Origin: Selaginella moellendorffii
Lineage: Eukaryota; Streptophyta; Lycopodiopsida; Selaginellales; Selaginellaceae
Assembly (NCBI RefSeq): GCF_000143415.4
Contig: NW_003314364.1
Span: 120,927 to 184,926 of the forward strand
Direction of reading: 5' to 3'
DNA: 64,000 nt
The notes below the pieces were generated by a model. It was given only the letters and a program-made list of their open reading frames with translations. It made no database searches and was not told the origin of the DNA. A program made the translations under genes and the position numbers. This document shows positions 40,901-51,352 of this stretch, piece by piece; the stretch's first letter is position 1; every line of letters starts with the position of its first letter.

Positions 40901-43257
40901 AATGGTGTTGCGGAGGATCATGTTGTTAAACTTATATGGGTTTTCCATGTTGGTATATCGATTTTACCTTTGTCGATGTTATTTAGTTATGTTTAATCTA
41001 TAGTGTTGGATTTCATGGAGTTTTGGATGTGGTGAATCACTCATTGATGATGTGTTATCTGTAACTGAGTATTGTTGAAGGTTTTTTCTTGGATTCTAAC
41101 TAAAGTATCTTTGACTTTGGTTAGCTTAATTGCTAAAGAGTTTGGGTAGTGATTCACTTTTGCCTTTTTTTAGCTTTGTTATGGTGTTGATGGCATTGAA
41201 GTGATGCCTTGTTGTTGACATTGTTAATGTTGAGGCTCAAGTGAAACGAAAAGTCTCTCCTTATGATTGATATTGAGTTTCATTAGTCTTGATGAAGATA
41301 GTGTTGATGATTTCGCTATAACTTTGTGTTATTAACATTCGTGCATTTGCTAGTTACCAACTATGTTGGTGTTCAGACAAGATAAGTGGCAAGCTGAGTT
41401 AGTTGTGTTCTAGACGAGATTGTTTAGTCAAGGTTTAGCTTTGGTTTTTCCTTGAAAAGTGATTTAGTCGTAGCCTATGTTAACTCTACAAGCAAAAGAG
41501 TTAGTGATTGATATTGAAATGTTTAAATCCTTATTGGATTTGAGTTGGAATATATTGATCATTGATGATTTTTTTTGTACTTGTTATGAAGTGAGTTACG
41601 TCTTGCTATAAATGGATTCATGGAGGATCGTTTAATGATCACTTATTGAGCATAACTTTGTTATGCCTAGTTTTTATATTGATGTAGATATGCTCTTCAT
41701 TAGCTTTGGCATTATGAAGTTTAGCTTATAGATATGTTGAGGAGGATATTATGGGTTATACCATGATTTCTTCTTTAGCATTGAAGCTAATTCATGTGAG
41801 ACTCGTGATCATTGTTAGGTAAGACTTGGCTATAAACTTCTTCAAGCTTTTTCTTCTTTGAGTTTTCATGCTCATTGTTCCATTTGTTAGGAGCTGTTGG
41901 GGAAGGCATTTTGGCTTATTAGCTTTGATGTTGAAGTTGATTTTTGCATTTAGCAATCATTGGTGATGATTGACTATCATCTAGAATAGTTGATTGTCCT
42001 TGTCAAAAGGTTTTATTTGATTGTTATTGATATAGAATGATTCGCTATTTTTTGGGATGGCGGATTCTTTCTTCAACGATGATTTTGTGTCTCTTCATTG
42101 ATGGGATGATTGATGATCTTTCATGATAGTTAGTTGGTCTCTTTGATGGCTTATGGCTTTTTGCAATATCACATATTCTTTGTGGTTTGTTCTAGATTGG
42201 TCTCTTGGGTTTAAGATATCAATAAGATGTTGCTAACACTTGCTTGAGCAACTCTGGTTGCTTAGTATTGTTGACGAGGATCTATTTAGATTGACTAATA
42301 CAATAGTTGGCATGAATGAGTGTTATTGGTCTTACTACATTCATTCTGTTCTATTGATTATTGCTTGAGTTAGTTCTGATAGATTAGGATGTTATTTCCT
42401 TCATGTGATATATTCCTGAGCATTGTGCTTGCCAATCAATGATACTTTGTGTTTTTTTAGTTGTCTTTTGTGAGTTGTTTTGCATGCTATTTGCAATCTT
42501 TGATAATTGTGTTTTGTCATTAAGTGTCCTTGATGATACACTACCTATTGAATTTTGTTGGATAGTGAATCTTATGTTTCCCACTGTTATGATTTTGGTG
42601 GTCCTATATACTAAAATTAGTTTATCGGATGATAACTTACTTGGAATACATTTATGTTTTAATCTAAGATTTATTTACTGATAATTAAGTCTCTAAGATA
42701 TCATTGTCTTTGACTTTGATATTGTCTATCTATTGATCTTTGAATTTGGGCCAGTATAGGTAGATTGGCTTCGGCACTTCGTGTGCATGGTGAAATCTTT
42801 AGTCATGGGGTAGCTACTATCGATTGGTCACATAACCCACCTTTCTGTCAATATTCCTTATTTTATTCAAAGGGCGTGACCGTGTAAACAACTCTAACTA
42901 CCTGTTTACAATAGTTTATTTAAACCTTACCGATGGGTTTGGTTTCTTTGCTCAAGAGGGTTGGGGCCTCTAGCTTCTCTCTCTATGTCCCTGCAAGCAA
43001 GGGCATATCACACTTTTGTAAGCTGGGTGACAACTAGAGCAGCAAGGGTGGCTGACTCTATTAGTCATTTCCTTGTCGGCGACGGCCGGAAGGTGTTTGA
43101 GTTGGTAGCGCATCCACATTAGACCAAGAGGTTGCCTCCTAACTCATTTAAATCAGTGCATTTCTCATATAGTGTGATCACCGTGAACTTTTTCTAGAGT
43201 TGTTTCCTTAGTGGTGGTCTAGACAGGAGTATGCATCGACGAGGATGTCAATCTTCC
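37963..43257 (+). other. 5.3-kb T-rich, decayed retroelement interior without genes
   Basis: No frame above about 80 codons and no recognisable domain. Composition on the plus strand is strongly skewed: in two 60-base rows I counted T at 40-47 percent and C at 8-13 percent. A tandem duplication occupies 38272-39780. A primer site upstream (35805) and a purine tract downstream (43258-43272) suggest it is the interior of one old plus-strand LTR element. Confidence 0.6.
38272..39780. repeat. tandem duplication, period 763 bp
   Basis: 'tgaagcgctaaaccatttt' begins both copies (38272 and 39035). Similarity of roughly 90 percent continues with small indels to the end of each unit ('aattttccttaga-cttgat'). 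Confidence 0.85.
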
Positions 43258-43590
43258 CTAAGGGGGGGAGAGTGTCGTGAATGTGATTTCGGGTATCGAA
43301 AGTTACCTATCGGATAGTCCTTACAGACACTCTTTCCTTACTACCACGATGGCAAGAAGTTGGTATTATTGGGCCTGTTATCAGTTCCCACTTGAGGTAA
43401 TTGAGAAACTGATCAATAACTGTGCACTTAAATTGGATAAACATAAGGCCCTTTGTGTTTCTTGCCGAGCATACTCGGCCTGGTTTGAGAAACTCCTGTC
43501 ATTGGCTTGCACTTGCTAGTATCAAGAACCCCCATGAGATTGGTCCCTCAATATTCGCAAGATGATAACTTACCGTGTTTGCCAAACACC
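43258..43590 (+). repeat. purine tract and truncated LTR (third family)
   Basis: AAGGGGGGGAGAG (to 43272) is a classical polypurine tract. The LTR starting TGTCGTGAATG (43273) is cut at 43590 by the chromovirus LTR. A 79-codon frame inside (43277-43519) is LTR sequence. Confidence 0.65.
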
Positions 43591-44758
43591 TGTAAGCCAC
43601 AAATTTTTTCCTTTCCAATTTGCTAGCTTACCTCGTCTATTCGTCCGACACTGCCTTGGCTTTTGCTAAGTTCTCTCACCAATGTTCTCGCCTATGGTAC
43701 CAACTCCTACTTGGTCCTACTTGGTTTCAGCTACTCACTACACGAGCAACGGAGCGTTAGCCATCCATCCACGGATTCCTAATCTCTCCCAATCCCCCTC
43801 CCCGGGTTAGACTGGACTTAAGGTTCGGCTACACTCCCCGCAAGCACAAGCAGCCAAGCACACCAAGCTTCCAGGTTTCTAACATCCCTTGGTACCACAA
43901 GACTTGATCATAGGACCCTCTAAATCCCAAGTCTTGAGTGCAACACTTGCTTCGGGACGCCGGGGCAAAACACCGTGGCCTAGTGGCCCGGTATGGGTAC
44001 CTCTACCCCCCCCCCCCCCCCCACTTCTATCCCGAAGGAAGGCCCAAACCCCTAGGAAGGGCGAGGACCAATGAGCCGCATGGTACTCAAGTGGGGCACC
44101 ACTCCACATGAGCCGGGAGCACTGCAATCGGTTTCCCTTTCGGGAGTGGGAGCTGCTCTTGAGCACTTCCTTGGATGGCCCCTCCGGCACCAACCAAGTC
44201 CATGCTCACTCCCACCCAAGGCCCCTCGGTCCCAGTCCCAACCTCAAGTCAGTTTGGGAGCCCCACTGGAGAGTCCCTTCTAAACTGGTTCCTGGACCTC
44301 ACTATCCCTACTATACTTTTGGAACCCCCTGCAGCCCCCCCCCCCTGGGAGACGCACGCTTTGGGCTTTCACCCCTTGACCCGTATTAGTATTTGGACTT
44401 AGTCTCTAGCTCGATCTCAGACCCGATTTCGGATCCGACTTCGGATTCGGTTTCGAACTCGATCTCGGACTCGATCTCGGACCCGATCTCGGACCCGACC
44501 TCGGACTCGACCTCGGACTCGGTCTCGGACCCGATTTCGGATCTCGGACTCCGTCTCGAACTCAGTCTCGAACTCGGACTCGAACTCGGTCCCCGAGTCG
44601 GTCTCGGACTCGATTCCGGACTCTATCTCGAACTCGGTCTCCAAGTCAGTCTTGGACTCGATCTTCGACTTAGTCCCATCCGATGAACTCTTTATCATTT
44701 TGGTCATGCTTTCGTGGTTCCTTTAGCCTACGACACCTCGGCGAGTTGGTTCCTTACA
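43591..44758 (-). repeat. Chromovirus 3' LTR (minus orientation)
   Basis: TGTAAGCCAC...TTCCTTACA on the plus strand; matches 33134-34293 in reverse. The purine tract (ACTCCACCACCCA on the plus strand) follows at 44759. A GA/TC hexamer array is at 44395-44675. Confidence 0.9.
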
Positions 44759-45163
44759 ACTCCACCACCCATAGAAAAAGTTCGATGCCCACATTGAATG
44801 TCTCTTTTTTAATCCTACGACTTGTTGACCATGTCTCCGGGGGCATCCCCCCACTTAGCGGTGTGCCTAAGTTAGCCTCCTTGGCCAAGAGCCCATAACA
44901 ACGGAATATAGGTGTCCCTATACTCCTCACCTCACCATGCCCTAGTATAGGGTCGGGACTTGAACCCAGCCTTGCTTTACTAGGGGGTTGGGACTCGAAC
45001 CCAACCTCCGTAGAATACGTCTACGGATTCGACATCCCCGCAGGGAGTTGGGCGTAGCTCCCTCCGCCTGGTCGACCTAGCTAACCCATGCTAATTAGCT
45101 TACCTTCGGCGCGCCTTCGGGTCCCAACATATGCCACTTGCTCAACTTTGCAAATTGATATTT
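44759..45163 (-). other. chromovirus 3' untranslated region with structured block
   Basis: Contains T-arm-like motifs (TTGGGACTCGAACCCAA on the plus strand at 44988-45004, and a variant near 44953), the hairpin TCCGTAGAATACGTCTACGGA (45007-45027) and GGCG...CGCC (45051-45068). It also has the gggggcatccccc module (44838). The layout is the same as in the LARD element at 3080-3487. Confidence 0.65.
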
Positions 45164-45966
45164 TTAATTGAACTTTGCATAAGTACATAGAATTCTGCCT
45201 TGCAGAAATTCCTCCACTAGATCTCGCGCGTTCGCTAGGTTCTCCTCCGGTTCCCATGTTGCTTCGCAGTGTGGAAATCCTTTCCACTTCACATGGAACT
45301 CTCTCACCTCGCGTCCTTGTCGCTTGCTTTTGCACGCATTGAGGATGGCCTCGACTTCGTATTCCTCTTCCCCTTGGATAACCTCAGGTAAAGGTCTTAC
45401 TTGGTCCTTGCGAAGCGGATCCTCAAAGTACGGCTTGAGTAAGTTCACGTGGAACACTGGGTGCATCTTCCCCATCTCTCAAGGAAGTCGGAGTCGGTAA
45501 GCCACTTTACCGATTTGTGCCTCAATCTCGTAAGGCCCCGCGAACCTACTTAAGGAACTCAAGATCAATTCATTTACAGGAATACATGCATTTTTACCTT
45601 TGGGTCAACTTTCGGCTGATCCCACTTGGTAGCCTGAGGTTCTTGGTGTTCAGACACACCTTCTCCCCAGCTTGGAACTCTACATCCCGGTGCTTTAGGT
45701 TCGCGTACTTGGTTTGCCATTGTTGAGCCTGTATCAAGGAATCCCTCACTAGATTCCAAATGTTGAATCTTTCCGCCGTGAATGCCTCCACTGCAGGTAG
45801 CTCTCCATGATACTCGGCCACGTCGAGCTCCACAGGACCTTCAATAGCTCGCCCATTGATGACTTCCCATGGACTCACCCGGATACTCGAATGTGGTGAG
45901 TTGTTATAACACATTTCCGCAAGTCCCAAATGACTTACCTAATCGGTCTGGTCTCCCGAGACATAG
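45164..45966 (-). pseudogene. Chromovirus integrase C-terminus with chromodomain
   Basis: 45594-45929 encodes AEMCYNNSPHSSIRVSPWEVINGR (end of the integrase core and start of the C-terminal domain). 45164-45475 encodes HPVFHVNLLKPY and then a chromodomain: EYEVEAILNACK...FHVKWKGFPHCEATWEPEENL, with the aromatic residues that cage methyl-lysine. Between them the frame is lost (indel, plus TGA at LP*EM near 45480). Chromodomains steer chromovirus integration to heterochromatin. The gene continues, past the DNA transposon, at 55160. Confidence 0.85.
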
Positions 45967-46315
45967 CATCAAGCTCTATTTCGTTAAAGTGGGAATTGTC
46001 ATTATTCCACTTGTAAAAATAAGGTTTCCAAACCTTTATATAATATATAAATATAACAAAATTCAACTGCATTGAGGCACATGCCATTTTATTTTAAACA
46101 AGGAAATGCCTACTCAATCACTTCTCCTCCCCCTGCCACTGCTTCACCTCTCTCTTCTCCTTGTCATCGTCGTCCAATTTCTTTCCATCCTTTTAATATT
46201 GGCTCAGTTGCTTCGAGTCTAGGTGGAGCCCAAGTCCCCATTCAATCTTTACTTTCCCCTTGGCATGGAACCCCATGCCATAATAAGTTACATTTTTAAA
46301 TAAATACATGCCATC

Positions 46316-47178
46316 TCAGACTGTTATTTTTTGCCTCCAACGCCTATACAATAATCTTGGAATTTCATCACTCTCCACACTATCAGGATTTAAACCCAAT
46401 AGTAATGCCATCTCTTCTCTAATACGTCCACGCTTATGTTCAGTGGTCGAAGAGCCCATCCGGTTGAGCAGATTATGGAGATGCGGATAGTGCTTGGCTA
46501 GACAATATACATGCCATAAATGATGACTGGTGTCTGTCCGATCAAATGGCTTCTGATATACCGTTCCATCTGCCATTTGGTTGATTTCTGCAGCCACCTC
46601 CTGGATTGGCCGGTTCTCTATCACCATCGCTTCAAGCCGTTTTGCAAGGTCCCCCAGAACATACGGTTTCTTCTCCCTAGTTTCCATACTGCAAGAGATG
46701 GGGTGCACTGCATATGTGTGCGTGTTCGCTGCAGTTTTAATCGGCGAGTCATCGATGATGAGGATTTCACTTGACCTAGCAGTCCGGTTCATCACTACAG
46801 CCTCTGGCTTGACGAAGATAGGCTTGCTACCCCTCACATGGACCATAGTCAAGCAATCCTCCTGCGTTAGGAGAAAGTCAAATGGTAATATTACTCGCGT
46901 CTAATCGTGCATCATCTGTAGCAACGTTAATGCATTGTGGCGCATCATGGATGTCCAAACTCCCAATTGCAAATTGAACCCGGCCCTCTGTTTTAAGTGT
47001 CGCATGGTCATTATTAGATCCCGCAGTTTCTCCCGTGTGATTAATGTGAATCTGTCTCTTTTGACCAACTTGCGACCGCAGGCTTTGGAGGGTGCAGTGA
47101 CATTCGAGGACGAGCCACACTCATGGGAGAAAAGGACACCGTTTAGATCAAAAACGATACAGTACTTTCGCCGTGACT
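46316..47178 (-). pseudogene. FCP1-like exon, copy 2
   Basis: Over 97 percent similar to 28110-28972 by eye. The reading frame is interrupted by TAG (complement of 46901-46903) where copy 1 has CAG. The same stop is present in copy 3, so copies 2 and 3 descend from one damaged progenitor. The DLN motif and IDDSP motif are still present on either side. Confidence 0.85.
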
Positions 47179-47225
47179 CTGAAATGAAATGCGTCAGCAT
47201 AAAAAATGGTACAAGTCAATTTTAC

Positions 47226-47813
47226 CATCTACAATATTAGCGAATGGTGCTCCCAATGGTCGTTCAGAGGGTTTTGGTCGAGGAAACGTGAAGGGCGGAA
47301 ATACTCTCCTCTGCAATGTGGGGTCAATCGCATCCGATGGCGTGTGGGCACATGCCATTTCAGCTGTAGACTCTGGTACAACTGGCTCAACAGTGGCATG
47401 GGGTGGTTCCGATGGCGTGTGATCACACGCCATTTCAGCTGGTGCCTCCGTTGGCAAAGTGGACATGACCGAACAGGCAGCAGGGGCGGTGTAGGGAGGT
47501 TCCAACGGCGCGTAGTCAGACGATTGGGCACACGTTGAGTCCGTTGGAAATGAGGATATGACCGGCTCGGCGGCTGGGGCGGCCTCATGCGGGTCCAATG
47601 GCGCCTGGTCACCGTCAGTTGGATACGTGGACAAGATTGACTCAGTGGTATGGGCAGCATCAAGTGGAGCGTGGTCAGCTTGCTTGGCGTTGATATGGAT
47701 AGTAGCCTCCACTAGCTCTGATGACTCTTGCAGGCAAGTAGAGTCCACTGGCGGATCCATATGCATGTCCAAATATCTCCCTTCGATTGAGATGGTATCC
47801 TCCCTACTGGCTA
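47226..47813 (-). CDS. Pro/Ala/Thr-rich exon 10, copy 2
   Basis: Same linker exon as 27484-28062, fully open, ending in FANIVD before GTAAA. Coding palindromes near 47337-47358 and 47414-47435 have the perfect form ATGGCGTGTGATCACACGCC. Confidence 0.55.
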
Positions 47814-48901
47814 CTGAAAACAAACTCATTAGCACATTGAATCGACTATACTGTATTTACCATCAACTGCTATTGAGCGCACTGCTGATTCTGAAGGATT
47901 GGACATACATTTCGACCCTTGCTTGGCACTATCCTTCCTCGACACTAAAGGCTAGAGTTTGTATCTTAATTCAACTGAATAATCTCTACTTACAGCATAA
48001 TAATAGCATGAGGACATACGCGATGAGCACACAAATGCTTTTACCCTTCCTCCTCTGCCCTGGTCAGTTGTCCATCTCTTTGTCTACAGCGTCTGAAAGC
48101 TGTTTTGCAGGTAGCCTAATTCGAGGTTCACGACGTCTCCTTGGCACTTGAACTGTATATTATTGCATCAACACATGCAACATCCCATAATATTTTTAAG
48201 TTATCTTTCATAAAGTTTTCCATTGGTTCAACTCGTTTCCCTGAAATACAAACTTAGATAAGTGCATGGGGCCATATGTCATGATCGTACCTGTTTCAGA
48301 AATCTCCTTATCACTCTCCGAGGCCTCCCCCTCCTCCACTGGAGGCACAATGTTCCATTCGATTTCCTCGACGCGATCTGCAAGAACATTAGTTAATTGC
48401 GTGGGGCCACACGCCATCAAACCTTCAGGTTCTTGTCGTGAGGTCTGCGCTGCTTGCCCTAGTCTCTTTGGAATTTGAGCTGCAAGAAGCAATGGCATGA
48501 GAATTCACGTATAACAAAAATGATTGGTACCTCTCGTCCGTTGTACTTGGCTGGTGCTTGCCTGTTTTGCATTTGAAGAAGTGTCTCCTGCAAGGAATGG
48601 CATGAGACCACACGCCATTGCAAATATAATTTGTACCTCCTTTTTTCCTATTGCTTGTCTGTTTGTCCTTCTTCGACACGCCACCAGTGCGCTTTTCAGT
48701 CCTCGTGTCTGAATATTCACAACGATCTATAATCAAAATGGCATGAGGCCTCACGTGACCTTACCTTGTGCAGGTTGTGAGCTCGGCCCAACATGGGTAT
48801 CTTCAATAGTAGCTGTTAACGCCGTTTCAGCATCTGGGGGTGGCCACGCTCCTGCATACAGAGCTTGTGAGATAACATTTAAACTTAAAGTGCGTACTCA
48901 C
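47814..48901 (-). other. short-exon region of the accessory gene, copy 2
   Basis: Holds the short introns and exons between the linker exon and the methyltransferase-like exon. A block of about 950 bp including the acidic exon is deleted near 47998 relative to copy 3. Palindromes sit in introns at about 48003-48025, 48262-48285, 48395-48417, 48493-48515, 48599-48620 and 48739-48761, each beside a splice site. Confidence 0.5.
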
Positions 48902-49740
48902 CAGGTTCGCAGAGAAGATACTGTTTTTCTTTGGCAACTGTAATTATATGCTCCATTGAAGTCACCTCTTCAATGGAGTTTGTCACCGCAACACACGGGA
49001 CACCCTTGAGTAGTGCGGCTCGAAAGAATAGTCCGCCGCAGTTGTACTCGACAACGCATTTGCCCTTGGTGTCACCCGCTATTGCGTTGAAGACCCAGCT
49101 GAGCATTTCCCATGCTGCACCTGGAGCTTTCTTTGGATTCGAAAGCTCCATAGCCGTCTTCAGTTCCTTAGGCACGGGTAAATTGACCTCCCTCAGATCA
49201 ATTCGATCGGCCTTGTCGAACGAAGCTGGGAAGTCACTCCAGTCCCACTCTGCTGCAGGACCAATAACAAGGGCGAGTGTGAAGATGCGGACATTCGTCG
49301 GTATCTTCTTCTTAGCCATTATCCCATGTATCTCCCGCATCTCCTTGCCTTTCAACCGAGCCTTCACCTCGTTCAAGGCCTTCCAGAACTTGTGATAGGA
49401 TTCGGAGTCGTAGATCATATAGTGGACTGAAGATTCCACCTCCGCAAGTCCCACCATTAAGTCAATGATGGAGCTGACTTCGTCTGCATGAGTGATCTCC
49501 TCGTTTGTGAAGTCCATCACACAAAAGATGTTCTTGACCTGCTTTGACAAGGCGTTGAGCTTCAAATCATTGGGCTTCCGGCCGTCCTCCACACCCATTG
49601 AGTTTAGCAACTCCCCGTCATGGTACCTCCTCAGCACATCTACCCATTTGTCAAAAACAACTTTTGTCGTGAGTAGAATGTTATGGATGCTGAGTGTGTC
49701 ATTGAACCCTAGTGTTTTCGAGAGAAGACTCGAGACTCGA
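48902..49740 (-). pseudogene. Methyltransferase-like exon 3, copy 2, internally deleted
   Basis: Same C-terminus as copy 1 (KGKCVVEYNCGGLFF). An in-frame deletion removes about 160 codons between LKLNAL and QVKNIF. The upstream end is fused near 49738 to sequence that in copy 1 lies at about 21995, so ParB-like exon 2 and the start codon are gone. Confidence 0.6.
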
Positions 49741-51352
49741 GAAAATGTGTTTATGGTCCTAGGGGCATTGTGACATATCAAAGGATTTTGCATCAAGTTC
49801 TGTATTTGCATGTTTATCAAGCTACTGAATTGCTAAACCCTAAACCCTAAACATGTGGCAAATGCTGCGTGAAGAAAGATGCCCTTTCTGGGCAAATGCT
49901 GTAAGAGGCAGATGCCGAGCAGATGTATCTCAGGCTAGCGAAGGGGACAAACGAAAGCTAGCTATAAACATGACGGGATGCAAATAGATTACTAGGCTGG
50001 TCCTGCGAAAATCAAAAACCATAATTGAAAACATTGAAAATGCAAAACGAAAGGTTTATAATATTTTTGAATTTTAAGCAACCAAAGGAATGTAAGTAGG
50101 GCATGTGTTTGTAAGTTTAAAAATGCCTCAACCACTTAAATTCCCAAGTAAATAAAGCTGTTTCTATTTTTGGTACAGGTAAACTTTATAGCGTGTGGGC
50201 TCATGCAATTTTGAACCCAAAAATGCACCAAAAAATGCTCGACTAGCATTATTCTTTGAATGGCGTGTGGCCTTATATTGCCATAAATGGACGTACACAC
50301 ACAGCATAATTATTCCTTTACACAGCGAATAATCTTGGCGCGGATCGCTGACATGGCATGGCAAAGTTCGAATCACTGACATGGCACAGCTGGATCGAGG
50401 CAAGGACATGATGTGACAAAGTTCAACCTCCGACAGCAAAGTCTAGAAGCTACTCAGTTTGAAATTTGTCAGAGGAGTCATAAGATTTGGTTTGTCAGAG
50501 GATTTGATGTGACATTCAAGCGTGTGTTATTTTTGAATTCTCGAACTCATTCCTAGGTCTATCATTTTTGTGTGCCGTGTTCTTGGTTCCGCTGAGCGCA
50601 GTGAGCGCTGCTTGTGTAAGCGGCGTTGTGGGCTGTGGTTTATGCGTCTACGAGCGGTTGTGGCATTGTGAGCGCCATTGCGGGCGGCAGTTTATGCGAG
50701 TGGCAGTTTGTGCGAGCGGCACTACGAGCAGTTGCGGTGTTGCGAGCGGCGCTACGAGTAGTTGCGATGTTGCGAGCGGCACTGTCTTTGGTGTGGCTAC
50801 CGCTTCCTCTTGATATTCGGCACTTGTGCTTCCTGGTATGTTCACCATGGAATGGCTTAGGACCACATTTAGAAATGGCATGAGGCCACATGCCATCTTG
50901 GGCCCTTGCAATTTCATGGCTAGCGTATTGTCATGTATGTTTTTACTTGCCTGCAGCTGTGTGTATATCAAGATGGCATGAGGCCTCATACCATCTTTGG
51001 CCCCTGCTAGCCTATTGCCATATTCCTTTTGCCTTGCTGCAACTGTATATATTTCTGTATGGGTGACTAGTCACGCACACAAATATATATACAGTTGCAG
51101 CAAGGCAAAAGGAATATAGCAACAGGCTAGCAGGGGCCAAAGATAGCGTGAGGCCTCATGCCATTAGTGGTACCACTAATGGCATGAGGGCTCATGCCAA
51201 TTTTGTGAATGCGAAATTTCATGTGGGTGTCAATAGCATGTTTGAATAATGGCATGTGGCCTCATGCTATTGAGGTTGTTTGGTATGTTATGATTTAGGC
51301 CATTCTCCAATCATTTTTTGTATGGTCTTAACTTCTTTTCTGCACTTTCAGA
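49741..51352. other. intergenic region of copy 2
   Basis: Equivalent to 20580-21995 of copy 1: TTTAGGG repeats (49834-49852, complement), the GC-rich minisatellite (50570-50790), palindromes (about 50202, 50261, 50876-50897) and the added fold-back at 50973-51180. No gene seen. Confidence 0.6.
50973..51180. repeat. fold-back (hairpin) insertion bounded by palindromes
   Basis: Arms of about 82 bp (50973-51053 and 51083-51164) are inverted copies, about 93 percent identical, sharing CCTTTTGCCTTGCTGCAACTG. Each arm ends in a palindrome copy. Next to it is a perfect 18-base palindrome ATTAGTGGTACCACTAAT (51163-51180), leading into another palindrome copy. Copy 1 lacks the insertion (at about 20753). 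Confidence 0.85.
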
